DNA of 64,000 nt. Origin: Roseateles_B sp041913905 (GTDB lineage Bacteria > Pseudomonadota > Gammaproteobacteria > Burkholderiales > Burkholderiaceae_C). The notes beneath the pieces are model-generated. The model was not told the origin of the DNA, made no database searches, and was given only the letters and a program-made list of their open reading frames with translations. How positions within the stretch are numbered: position 1 is the first letter of the stretch; every line of letters begins with the position of its first letter. Shown here in pieces: positions 16,578 to 24,156 of the stretch. Where the stretch lies: assembly GCA_041913905.1 (NCBI GenBank), contig JAYSEK010000032.1, positions 3,068 through 67,067 of the forward strand. The letters are read 5' to 3'. Made by a program: the position numbers and the translations under genes.

Positions 16578-18164
16578 TCAGCCCAGCAGCCTGCCCGCCA
16601 CCCCCCAGCCTGCGGCATAGGCCTCCTCGAAGACCGAGTAGGCCGCCAGGTCGCTGTGCGCGAAGTGCAGCCGCCCCTGCGGAATGCGCAGCGCCGCCAG
16701 GGCGGCCGAGCCGCGCAGGCCCGGCACGGGGATGCTCATCGCATGACCCCAGCGCATCAGGTCCACGCGCAGCAGCTTGTCCGGCAGGTCCGGATGCACG
16801 GCCTGCAGCGGCGCCAGCACCTGCCCGGCCCAGGCCTCCCAGGGGGACTCCAGCAAGGCGCGGCGCTGCGCCACGGGCAGCGCCCAGTAGGCCGTCAGCA
16901 CCGTTGGGCCCGGTGTGGGATCCAGGCGCTGATGGGCGGCGTCCACATAGCCCAGCTGCTCGCTGCCATAGAGCACGTTGTCCCAGCTGAGCGCGGGGCC
17001 CGAGCGGTCCAGCAAGGGGGCCGAGAGCTGCAGATTGGCGACCAGCCACGGCGCATGCGGCTGATGGGCGACGACCTCGCGCAGGGCCGTCGGCACGTCG
17101 TCGAGCAGCCGGGCGGCGATGAACAGCGGCGTGGCCATCACCAGCTGCCGCGCCTGCCAGCGCTCGCCGGCCTGCGTGCGGGTGTTCCAGGCCAGCACCT
17201 CGACGCCTTGAGGTCCGACGCTGGCGCGCAGCACGAGACGGCCGGTCTGCAGGTGATCGCCCAGCGCGCCGGCCATGCGGCGGGTCAGCCAGGCATTGCC
17301 CTCCGGCCAGGTCAGCACGGCCTCCCGCTCCTCGTCGCCCGTGCGGGCCTCGCCGCCGTGGAAGCCGTGCCGGCTGGCGAAGTAATGCAGGCCGGCCCAG
17401 GCGCTGACGGTGGCCGCGCCTGCGCCGTAGTCGTCGCGGCAGCAGTAGTCCAGGTACCAGCGCAGGCGGGCGTCCGTCAGCCCTTGCTCGTCCAGCCAGC
17501 GGGCGAAGGGCTGGGCGTCCAGCGCCGCATGCGCGGCGGTCCAGGGCGCGCGCTGCGAGGGCATGGCAAAGCCCAGCGTTTGCGCCTGCGCGACGGCCCT
17601 GGCGAAGCGCTGGTACTGCTCGCGGGTCGCGGCGCTGTCGGCCGGCGGCAGCAGGCCTTCATGCCATTGCCCCTCGAAGAAGAGGCGCTCCTGCGGGCTG
17701 TGGCAGAGAAAGCGTTCCTCATACACCGTGCGGCCGGCGCGCTGGCGGCTGACGCCCAGTTCCTCCAGCAGTTGGGCGACCTCCGGCGCGTTCGGGCCCG
17801 GCGTGGGCAGGTAGTGCGCCCCCAGCGGGCAGCTGATGGCGCCCATGCGATGGCCGCGGGCATTGCCGCCGGCTTCGTCCTCCAGCTCCAGCAGCGCGAA
17901 GTCGCGCCCGGCCTGGGCCAACCGGCGGGCGCAGGCAAGACCTGACACCCCGCCGCCGCCGATGAGCACCTCGGTGCGGCGCAGTGGGGCAGCCGCTGCG
18001 GCCTGCAGCAGCCGCTCGCGGCTCCCGGCGTCGCGCAAGAGGTGACCCCGCTCGGCATGGGCGCCCACCCAGCCGCCTTGCAGCGGCGGCCGCTCGCGGG
18101 GCGCGCAAGCCGCCGTCATGAAGGGCGTCGCGGACAGCGCGCCCAGCAGTTCGCGCCGGCGCAT
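16578..18164 (-). CDS. Exported FAD-dependent amine-oxidase-like oxidoreductase (Tat/lipobox signal)
   Basis: A 528-residue flavoprotein. The N-terminus MRRRELLGALSATPF is a twin-arginine signal and continues to MTAAC, a lipobox, so it is probably a Tat-exported lipoprotein. A dinucleotide-binding fold follows at about residues 65-95 (VLIGGGGVSGLACARRLAQ, then LELEDEAGGNARG), typical of the flavin amine oxidase/phytoene desaturase class. It starts 2 bp after the spermidine-synthase-like gene. Polyamine or aminopropylated product oxidation outside the membrane is plausible from context but not shown. Confidence 0.85.
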   Translation of the reverse strand: MRRRELLGALSATPFMTAACAPRERPPLQGGWVGAHAERGHLLRDAGSRERLLQAAAAAPLRRTEVLIGGGGVSGLACARRLAQAGRDFALLELEDEAGGNARGHRMGAISCPLGAHYLPTPGPNAPEVAQLLEELGVSRQRAGRTVYEERFLCHSPQERLFFEGQWHEGLLPPADSAATREQYQRFARAVAQAQTLGFAMPSQRAPWTAAHAALDAQPFARWLDEQGLTDARLRWYLDYCCRDDYGAGAATVSAWAGLHYFASRHGFHGGEARTGDEEREAVLTWPEGNAWLTRRMAGALGDHLQTGRLVLRASVGPQGVEVLAWNTRTQAGERWQARQLVMATPLFIAARLLDDVPTALREVVAHQPHAPWLVANLQLSAPLLDRSGPALSWDNVLYGSEQLGYVDAAHQRLDPTPGPTVLTAYWALPVAQRRALLESPWEAWAGQVLAPLQAVHPDLPDKLLRVDLMRWGHAMSIPVPGLRGSAALAALRIPQGRLHFAHSDLAAYSVFEEAYAAGWGVAGRLLG

Positions 18165-18166
18165 GC

Positions 18167-19741
18167 TCAATGCACCTTGCCCCACTCGGCCTCGAACTCG
18201 CGCACCAGGGCCTGGTTGGAGAGGCGGTTGACCTCGGTCGCCACCCGGCTCATGTCTGCGGGGAAGCTCATCATCGTCGGCAGGCTGTCCAGGGTGAGAA
18301 AGCGCAGACCCGGCGGCAGGCCGCGAGGCAGGGCCCAGGGCCGGCGCGAGGCCATCACGAAGCCCCATTCGCCGAAGCTCGGCACATGGGCGTGGTAGGG
18401 CGTGGTCGACAGGCCCACCGCCTCCAGCGTGTTCACCACGGTCCAGAAGCTGCGGCGGGCGATCAGGGGCGAGGTGGTCTGCACGACCGCGTAGCCACCG
18501 GCGTCCAGGTGCTGGTCGATCAGCTGGTAGAAGCTTGTGGTGTAGAGCTTGCCCAGCGCGAAGTTGCTGGGGTCGGGGAAGTCGATCACGATGACGTCGA
18601 AACGCTCCTCGTGCTGCTCCAGCCAGCCGAATGCGTCCGCGTTGACCACCTGCAGCTTGGGGCTGCGCAGCGCGTCCTGGTTGAGGCTGCGCAGCAGGGG
18701 CAGGGAGGAGAAGAGCCGCGTCATGTGCGGGTCCAGCTCCACCAGGGTGACCGAGAGCACCGAGGGGTAGCGCAGGATCTCGCGCACCGCCATGCCGTCG
18801 CCGCCGCCCAGCACCAGCACGCGGCGCGGCGCACCGTGGGCCGCCATGGCCGGGTGCACCAGGGCTTCGTGGTAGCGGTATTCGTCCCTGGAGTGGAACT
18901 GCAGATTGCCGTTGAGGAAGAGCCGCACGCCGGCCTTGCCCTGGGTGACGACGATGCGCTGGTAGGCGCTGCTTTCCTTGATCAGGATGTGCTCGCCGTA
19001 GAAGCGGTCCTCGGCCCAGGTCGTCAGCCGGTCGGCGCCGGCCAGGGCCGCGAGCAGCAGCAGAGCCGAGCCCGCGCAGCTCAGGGCATGCTGGCGCCAG
19101 CCGCGCAGCTCGCCGCGGAACATCCACAGCGCCCAGCAGGCCACGGCCACGTTGAGCAGGCCGAAGACCAGGCCGGTGCGCACCAGGCCCAGCTGCGGCA
19201 CCAGCAGCAGCGGGAAGGCCAGGGCCACGACCAGGGCGCCGAGATAGTCGAAGGTCAGCACCTGCGAGACCAGGTCCTTGAGCGCATAGCGCTGGCGCAC
19301 CTGGCGCTTGATGATGCGCATCACCAGCGGGATCTCCAGGCCCACCAGGATGCCCACCAGCAGCACCAGGGCGTACAGCAGGCTGCGGAAGATCAGCAGC
19401 TCGGACGGCGGCAGCCAGCTGTGGGCGGCGAAGAGTCCGGCCGGCATCAGCCCGCCGATCACGCCCACCAGCAGCTCGATGCGCAGGAACTGCGCGACCA
19501 ACTGGCGCTCGATGAAGCGCGAGAGCCAGGAACCCAGGCCCATCGCGAAGAGGTAGCTGCCGATGATGGTGCTGAACTGCAGCACCGAGTCACCCATCAG
19601 GTAGCTGGCCAGCGCGCCGGCCGTCAGCTCGTAGACCAGGCCGCAGGCGGCGATCACGAAGACGCTGGCCAGCAGCAGGATCTCCTGCAGGCTGATGCGT
19701 TGCGCGGCGGGCAGCGCTTCATCCGGAGGTGTTGGATTCAT
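18167..19741 (-). CDS. Membrane-embedded spermidine-synthase-like aminopropyltransferase
   Basis: A 524-residue protein with two parts: about seven membrane helices (residues ~20-245), then a SpeE-type methyltransferase fold. The latter has VLVLGGGDGMAVREILRYP (SAM-analogue binding) and VIDFPDPSNFALGKLY, where canonical enzymes have an acidic DxxDPxGP active-site loop, so DxPDP keeps the acids. Predicted to transfer aminopropyl groups, possibly to or across the membrane. Overlaps the GNAT gene by 4 bp and is followed 2 bp later by the FAD gene. SAM decarboxylase (speD) is at 11239-11610. Confidence 0.88.
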   Translation of the reverse strand: MNPTPPDEALPAAQRISLQEILLLASVFVIAACGLVYELTAGALASYLMGDSVLQFSTIIGSYLFAMGLGSWLSRFIERQLVAQFLRIELLVGVIGGLMPAGLFAAHSWLPPSELLIFRSLLYALVLLVGILVGLEIPLVMRIIKRQVRQRYALKDLVSQVLTFDYLGALVVALAFPLLLVPQLGLVRTGLVFGLLNVAVACWALWMFRGELRGWRQHALSCAGSALLLLAALAGADRLTTWAEDRFYGEHILIKESSAYQRIVVTQGKAGVRLFLNGNLQFHSRDEYRYHEALVHPAMAAHGAPRRVLVLGGGDGMAVREILRYPSVLSVTLVELDPHMTRLFSSLPLLRSLNQDALRSPKLQVVNADAFGWLEQHEERFDVIVIDFPDPSNFALGKLYTTSFYQLIDQHLDAGGYAVVQTTSPLIARRSFWTVVNTLEAVGLSTTPYHAHVPSFGEWGFVMASRRPWALPRGLPPGLRFLTLDSLPTMMSFPADMSRVATEVNRLSNQALVREFEAEWGKVH

Positions 19742-20259
19742 GCGGGATCGGAGACGGTCATGCCCCTTGGCAAGCGGGGGCGAAGCAGTGGCTGGGCCAG
19801 CAGCGCGCTGCTATCGACACAAAAGGCCAGGGCCTGGGCGTTTTCCTGCACGACCCTGAAGCCCAGGCGCCGGTGCAGGGCCAGCGAGGCGGCGTTGGTC
19901 TTGTAGACGTGGCTGTGCAGCCGCTGCACGCCCTCCGCCTGCAGGAAACCCGCGACTGCCGCGAACAGCCGGCGCCACAGGGCGGCGTCGCGATGCTGCG
20001 GATCGCTGTTGATCATGCCCACGAACCAGTCGGCGCCGGCGGTCTCCGGCAGCGGGCGCAGAAGGACGTAGGCCAGCAGCGAGCGGCCGCGTGCGAGGCC
20101 CAGGAATTGGGCGCCGGGCAGCGAGGCCTCCAGCGCCGTGCGGTGTTGCTCGCGGTGCCAGGTCTTGCCTGCCGCCTCGGTGTGGGTCCGCAGCGTGCGT
20201 TCATCCAGTGCGACCATGGCGTCGAGCCAGGGCAGGGGATCGCGCAGCAGCCTCACCAC
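19738..20259 (-). CDS. GNAT-family N-acetyltransferase
   Basis: A 173-residue protein with the GNAT fold: a substrate-side N-terminal half, FVGMINSDPQHRDAALWRRL in the position of the acetyl-CoA loop, and the typical end VYKTNAASLALHRRLGFRVV. The acceptor is unknown; its place between a membrane polyamine synthase and the DUF350 gene makes a polyamine or an envelope amine a reasonable guess. Its end overlaps the next gene (ATGA) and its start is 9 bp after the DUF350 gene, so it is firmly inside the operon. Confidence 0.8.
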   Translation of the reverse strand: MVRLLRDPLPWLDAMVALDERTLRTHTEAAGKTWHREQHRTALEASLPGAQFLGLARGRSLLAYVLLRPLPETAGADWFVGMINSDPQHRDAALWRRLFAAVAGFLQAEGVQRLHSHVYKTNAASLALHRRLGFRVVQENAQALAFCVDSSALLAQPLLRPRLPRGMTVSDPA

Positions 20260-20268
20260 AGCCCGCCG

Positions 20269-20493
20269 TCAGCCATGGATGGCCGCCGCCACGATCTGCC
20301 CGATGGAGATGCACATGGCTGCCACGACCACGGCCAGGGCCATGTTCTTGTGCTCGACGATCTCTTCCCACAGCTTGTAGGGGGTGAGCTTGTCGATGAT
20401 GATGAAGCTGATCCAGAACACCAGCACGCCGATGATGGCGTAGAGGATGGATCCCAGCACGATGCCGGGCTTGAGGTATTCGAAGCCGTTCAT
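20269..20493 (-). CDS. DUF350 (YjfL-type) inner-membrane protein
   Basis: A 74-residue two-helix membrane protein (ILYAIIGVLVFWISFIII, then LAVVVAAMCISIGQIVAAAI) with the DUF350 features of a charged loop DKLTPYKLWEEIVEHKN between helices. E. coli YjfL is a relative; there too the family sits beside a polyamine-linked gene, the glutathionylspermidine-synthase-like yjfC. Single DUF350 unit here, against two in many homologues. Part of the SPFH-DUF4178-polyamine operon. Confidence 0.85.
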   Translation of the reverse strand: MNGFEYLKPGIVLGSILYAIIGVLVFWISFIIIDKLTPYKLWEEIVEHKNMALAVVVAAMCISIGQIVAAAIHG

Positions 20494-20538
20494 GAGGTGC
20501 TTGCCTTTCCTGTCGTCGCTCTGTTTTCTTCGCCGGGC

Positions 20539-22122
20539 TCACTTGTGCCCGCCGCCACCGCCGCTGTAGCCGCCCCAGGAGCCGCCCGAGCCGCCGCCAT
20601 AGCGCACGCCGCCGCCGCGCTTGCAGGACTGGTACTCGGCACTGGATTCGCCGTAGTTCTCCTTGTAGGCCTGGCAATCATCGCTGCCGCAGGCCCGCAG
20701 CATCAGGATCAGCACCAGCAGCACGAAGGCGCCGACGACGATCTTGGCGAAGAGCCCGTGGGCGTCACCGCTGGCGCGCACGCCGGCGTCGCGGGTGAAG
20801 GCGGCGCGCTGCTCAGGGGCCAGGGCGAAGCCCTTGAGCACCTCGTCCGCGTCCAGTTTGCGGCCGTGGCTCCAGGTGACTTCATTGCCCGCCTGCTCGC
20901 GGCTGAGCAGCTCGGTACGGCTGCCGGCGCGGTATTCGTAGTCGGTGACCAGGCACTTCTCGCCGCGCTTCACGCGCCAGTAGAACTCGCCCAGCACATA
21001 GGTGATGGTGGCGGTGTACTGCCAGCGCCGCGCGAAGCGCTTGTTCTGCCAGCTGACGGCACCGCCCTTGTCGGCCGCTGGCGCGCCGGTGAGCGGGCGC
21101 ACCACGCTCCAGCCTTCCTCGGTGTCCACCAGGAAGGCGAAGCCTTCCAGTCGGTTGAAGAGCAGGTACTCGCGCCAGAAGGTCTGTTCCTCGTCGCCGC
21201 CTTGGGGCAGGTCGCAGCGCTCCATGTAGCCGACCACCTGCCAGTCCTGCGGCGTGCCGCCCATCAGCGCCAGCTTGCCCGTGCTGCCCATGGGGATCAG
21301 CGGCTCCAGGCCGTTCTGCTGGGCGTAGTGGGCCAGGTCGCCGCCGACGCCCTGGGAGATGTCCGTGACCGTGTGGCACTGCGGGCAGACGATGGACTGC
21401 GTGGTGTCGAGCTTGGGCGTCAGCGAGGCGCCGCAGCCGGGGCAGGGCAGGGACTTGCCGCTGAGCGTCTTGCTGCTGTCCTCGCGCAGGCCACTCAACG
21501 AAAGCTCCGCCAGGCGGACGCTGCGCCCCACGGTCCAGACCGGCGCCTGCGGCTGGCTGTATTCCAGGCTGCCGACTTCACCCTTGCTGCTGCGCAGCTC
21601 GACCACCCAGTAGCTCTTGAGCAGCTCGGGCGGGCGCGGCAGTTCGCCCTCGCAGGCCAGCACGGTGGCATCGACCTTGGAGGCGACCTCCCAGCGCGAG
21701 CCGCCCAGCGTCAGCGGCGAACCGACAATGACGTTGCTCGCCAGCGGCGGTGCCTCGTCCAGCGGCAGCTCGAAGCCGATCACGAAGGCGCCGTTGTCCT
21801 CCGAGAGCCAGGCGCTGCGGCCATGGCCGAAGAGGATGTGCCACTCGTTCCAGCTGGCCTGCTCGGTGCGCAGCTGGAGGCGGCCCAGCACCGTGAAGGG
21901 CTCGCCCTGGTACTTGCCGCTGGCGCCCAGCTGCAGCGGGGAGTAGTCCTCGAAGAGCTCGGCGCTCTGGCCGATCTTGCGCAGGGCCTCGCCCTCGCGC
22001 AGCAAGGTGGCGCGGCAGTAGCTGCAGACGGCACTGTGCGACGCCGCCGAGGCGAACTCGACGGGCGCTCCGCAGTTGGGGCAGGCCGCTTGCCAGCGGC
22101 GCTGGGGGGAGGGGCTGGCCAC
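20539..22122 (-). CDS. DUF4178 protein with zinc ribbons, TM helix and glycine-rich tail
   Basis: A 527-residue protein. An N-terminal zinc ribbon (CPNCGAPVEFAS, then CSYCRATL) precedes a DUF4178 unit (about residues 50-200). A second ribbon (CPGCGASLTP, then CPQCHTVTD) precedes a second DUF4178 unit (about residues 255-425). Near the C-terminus is one membrane helix (KIVVGAFVLLVLILML), then a cysteine-containing segment and a Gly/Ser/Tyr tail. The role of DUF4178 is unknown; it recurs next to SPFH, DUF350 and polyamine genes. 64 bp after the SPFH gene. Confidence 0.85.
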   Translation of the reverse strand: MASPSPQRRWQAACPNCGAPVEFASAASHSAVCSYCRATLLREGEALRKIGQSAELFEDYSPLQLGASGKYQGEPFTVLGRLQLRTEQASWNEWHILFGHGRSAWLSEDNGAFVIGFELPLDEAPPLASNVIVGSPLTLGGSRWEVASKVDATVLACEGELPRPPELLKSYWVVELRSSKGEVGSLEYSQPQAPVWTVGRSVRLAELSLSGLREDSSKTLSGKSLPCPGCGASLTPKLDTTQSIVCPQCHTVTDISQGVGGDLAHYAQQNGLEPLIPMGSTGKLALMGGTPQDWQVVGYMERCDLPQGGDEEQTFWREYLLFNRLEGFAFLVDTEEGWSVVRPLTGAPAADKGGAVSWQNKRFARRWQYTATITYVLGEFYWRVKRGEKCLVTDYEYRAGSRTELLSREQAGNEVTWSHGRKLDADEVLKGFALAPEQRAAFTRDAGVRASGDAHGLFAKIVVGAFVLLVLILMLRACGSDDCQAYKENYGESSAEYQSCKRGGGVRYGGGSGGSWGGYSGGGGGHK

Positions 22123-22186
22123 TCGGTGTCAGGCTGGGCACGCGCGCACGGGGCCGCAGGCCCTGAGCGCGCGGACCGTCGCGGCC

Positions 22187-23242
22187 TCAGCCCAGCTTCT
22201 TCAGCAGGTCGGCCTTCTTGGCCGCGAACTCTTCCTCGGTGAGGATGCCCTTGGCCTTCAGATCGCCCAGCTTCTCCAGCAGGGCCATGATGTCGTCGGC
22301 GCTCTGCACCGCCGGCGCAGCCGCCGCGGCGGGCTGGGCCGCCGCTTGTTGAGGCTGAGCGGCCAGGCCGGCCGCCATCTGCTGGGCCAGGGTCTGGCCC
22401 AGGGCAAGACCTGCCCCCAGGCCCATGGCATCGCCCGCAATGCCGCCGCCGCCGCCCTGGCCCACGCCCTCGGCGAGCTTGGGGATGGCCTGCGCGGTCT
22501 GGTACTGCATGAACTGGCCCATGTTCTGGCCGATCATGCCCATGCCGATCTTCTGGTCCAGGATCTTCTGCAGTTCCTCGGGCAGCGAGACGCTCTGCAG
22601 CGTGACCGCCTCCAGCTTCAGGCCCAGCTTCTCGAAGGCCGGCGAGGTGGCGGCCTGCAGCTGCGAGGCGAACTCGACCTGGTTGGCCGCCAGGTCCAGG
22701 AAGGGAATGCCGCTCTGCGCCACGGCGTCGCTGATGTGCTGCAGCAGGGTGCCGCGCAGCTGGCCGTCGAGCTCCTGGGCGGTGTAGCGCTCGCGGGTGC
22801 CCGAAATCTCCTGGTGGAAGCGTTTCGGGTCGGCGATGCGGTAGGCGTAGTTGCCGAAGGCGCGCAGGCGCACGGCACCGAAATCCTTGTCGCGGATGGT
22901 GACGGGCTGCGGCGTGCCCCAGCGCTGGTCGATCTGCTGGCGCGTGCTGAAGAAGTAGACGTCGCTCTTGAACGGGGACTCGAAGAGCTTGTCCCAGTTC
23001 TTCAGGTTGGTCAGCAGGGGCAGGGTCTGCGTCGTGAGCTTGTAGGTGCCGGGACCGAAGACGTCGGCCACCTTGCCTTCATTGACGAAGACGGCCATCT
23101 GCGACTCGCGCACCACCAGCTGGGCGCCGTACTGGATTTCGAAGTCCTGCATGGGATAGCGCCAGGCCAGGGTGCCGTCCCCGTCCTCCGTCCACTGCAG
23201 GACGTCAATGAACTGTTTCTTGATGAAATCCATCAATCCCAT
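22187..23242 (-). CDS. SPFH/Band-7 virion-core-like protein with SHOCT domain (YdjI-like)
   Basis: A 351-residue protein starting MGLMDFIKKQFIDVLQW. It has the SPFH fold of the YdjI type (QLVVRESQMAVFVNEGKVAD, then FGPGTYKLTTQTLPLLTNLK), a long helical middle, an Ala/Gln/Gly-rich linker with MGLGAGLALGQ, and a C-terminal SHOCT helix pair (ADDIMALLEKLGDLKAKGIL). In Bacillus subtilis YdjI works with PspA in the membrane-stress response. ATG at 23242 has GGAGGATC in front. First gene of the six-gene cluster; I see no certain promoter in the 260 bp upstream, though it contains a CGCCGGCttGCCGGCG hairpin. Confidence 0.88.
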   Translation of the reverse strand: MGLMDFIKKQFIDVLQWTEDGDGTLAWRYPMQDFEIQYGAQLVVRESQMAVFVNEGKVADVFGPGTYKLTTQTLPLLTNLKNWDKLFESPFKSDVYFFSTRQQIDQRWGTPQPVTIRDKDFGAVRLRAFGNYAYRIADPKRFHQEISGTRERYTAQELDGQLRGTLLQHISDAVAQSGIPFLDLAANQVEFASQLQAATSPAFEKLGLKLEAVTLQSVSLPEELQKILDQKIGMGMIGQNMGQFMQYQTAQAIPKLAEGVGQGGGGGIAGDAMGLGAGLALGQTLAQQMAAGLAAQPQQAAAQPAAAAAPAVQSADDIMALLEKLGDLKAKGILTEEEFAAKKADLLKKLG

Positions 23243-23503
23243 GGTGATCCTCCAGGCTCCAGGCAATGCGGTCAGTGCGACCGCGGGAGAGAGTATCCAC
23301 CAGTTGGCCGCCGGTTTTGGGCGAGCTGCGTCCTACTGAGGGGTGTGTGACGGGTGGCACTTCCTTCACGCGCCGGCTTGCCGGCGAGGCATGACGCCCA
23401 TGCCGTCATGAGCGTCATGATCCTGGGCGAGGCTGCGAACGCTGCTGGCGCAAGACGCTGGACGATGCGGGAAGCGGGGCGTCCCTCGCGGGTAGGCCCA
23501 GGC

Positions 23504-23968
23504 CTACTCAATGGCATGGCAGACCAGCGGGCAGTCCATGGTCGGCAGCAGGCCGCCGCCGGCGATGTCCAGTCGGGTCACTCCAAGTCGCTGCGCTGAC
23601 GCCAGCACGGCGACGAAGCTGCGGTAGTCGGCCATCGGTGCCGCTTCTACGCGAATGCCCGGGCGGCGCCCGACGTCCATGGCGCCGACGCCCTGCAGCC
23701 GACCCTCCAGCTCGGCGCGGTTCCGCATCCGCTGACCGTCCCACCAGAGCACGTTGTCAGCATCGATGAGGACCTGGTGCAGCCGCGGTGGCGGGGGGAG
23801 CGGTTCAGGGCAATGGGCGTCCATCTGCAGGCTGACGGCATGGTCCAGGCGTGGCAGGGAAGCCATCCACACCACAAGCAGGATCAGCATCAAGCCGGCC
23901 AGCGGCGCCGTGCAGGCGGCAAGCGGGATCGGGGCGGCGGTGTCCGGCGGCTGGGAGAAGGGGGCCAT
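23504..23968 (-). CDS. ExbD/TolR-family protein lacking the transmembrane aspartate
   Basis: A 154-residue protein with one N-terminal membrane helix (PLAGLMLILLVVWMASL) and a periplasmic ExbD/TolR-like domain (QVLIDADNVLWWDGQ, then SAQRLGVTRLDIAGG). In proton-driven ExbD proteins the helix reads PxxDVMLVLL with an essential Asp; here the position is Gly. No exbB or tonB is adjacent. It is divergent from the Fur-box TonB receptor at 24157. It may be a non-pumping accessory or an eroded gene. Confidence 0.75.
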   Translation of the reverse strand: MAPFSQPPDTAAPIPLAACTAPLAGLMLILLVVWMASLPRLDHAVSLQMDAHCPEPLPPPPRLHQVLIDADNVLWWDGQRMRNRAELEGRLQGVGAMDVGRRPGIRVEAAPMADYRSFVAVLASAQRLGVTRLDIAGGGLLPTMDCPLVCHAIE

Positions 23969-24058
23969 GCAAGTCCGTGCAGGGGTGCGAGGCCATGAGC
24001 CTCAAGGCCTGCGTATTCCACCCCGTCCTTTGAGCAGCAGCAAGAGTCATAGGCCGGT

Positions 24059-24077
24059 AATGCGAACAATTCGCATT
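24059..24077. promoter_or_regulatory. Fur-box-like operator
   Basis: AATGCGAACAATTCGCATT is an 8-bp perfect inverted repeat around CAA, matching the AATGCGAAT-type iron boxes seen in front of siderophore receptors in Burkholderiales. It lies 80 bp upstream of the TonB receptor start at 24157 and 91 bp from the divergent ExbD-like gene, so it could control both. Confidence 0.75.
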
Positions 24078-24156
24078 AAACTCACGCCGCCGCCAGCACG
24101 GGATCGTCCCGCGGCCTCCTCCTCTGCCTCCTCCTGTTTCACCCTGCCTGCATTCG

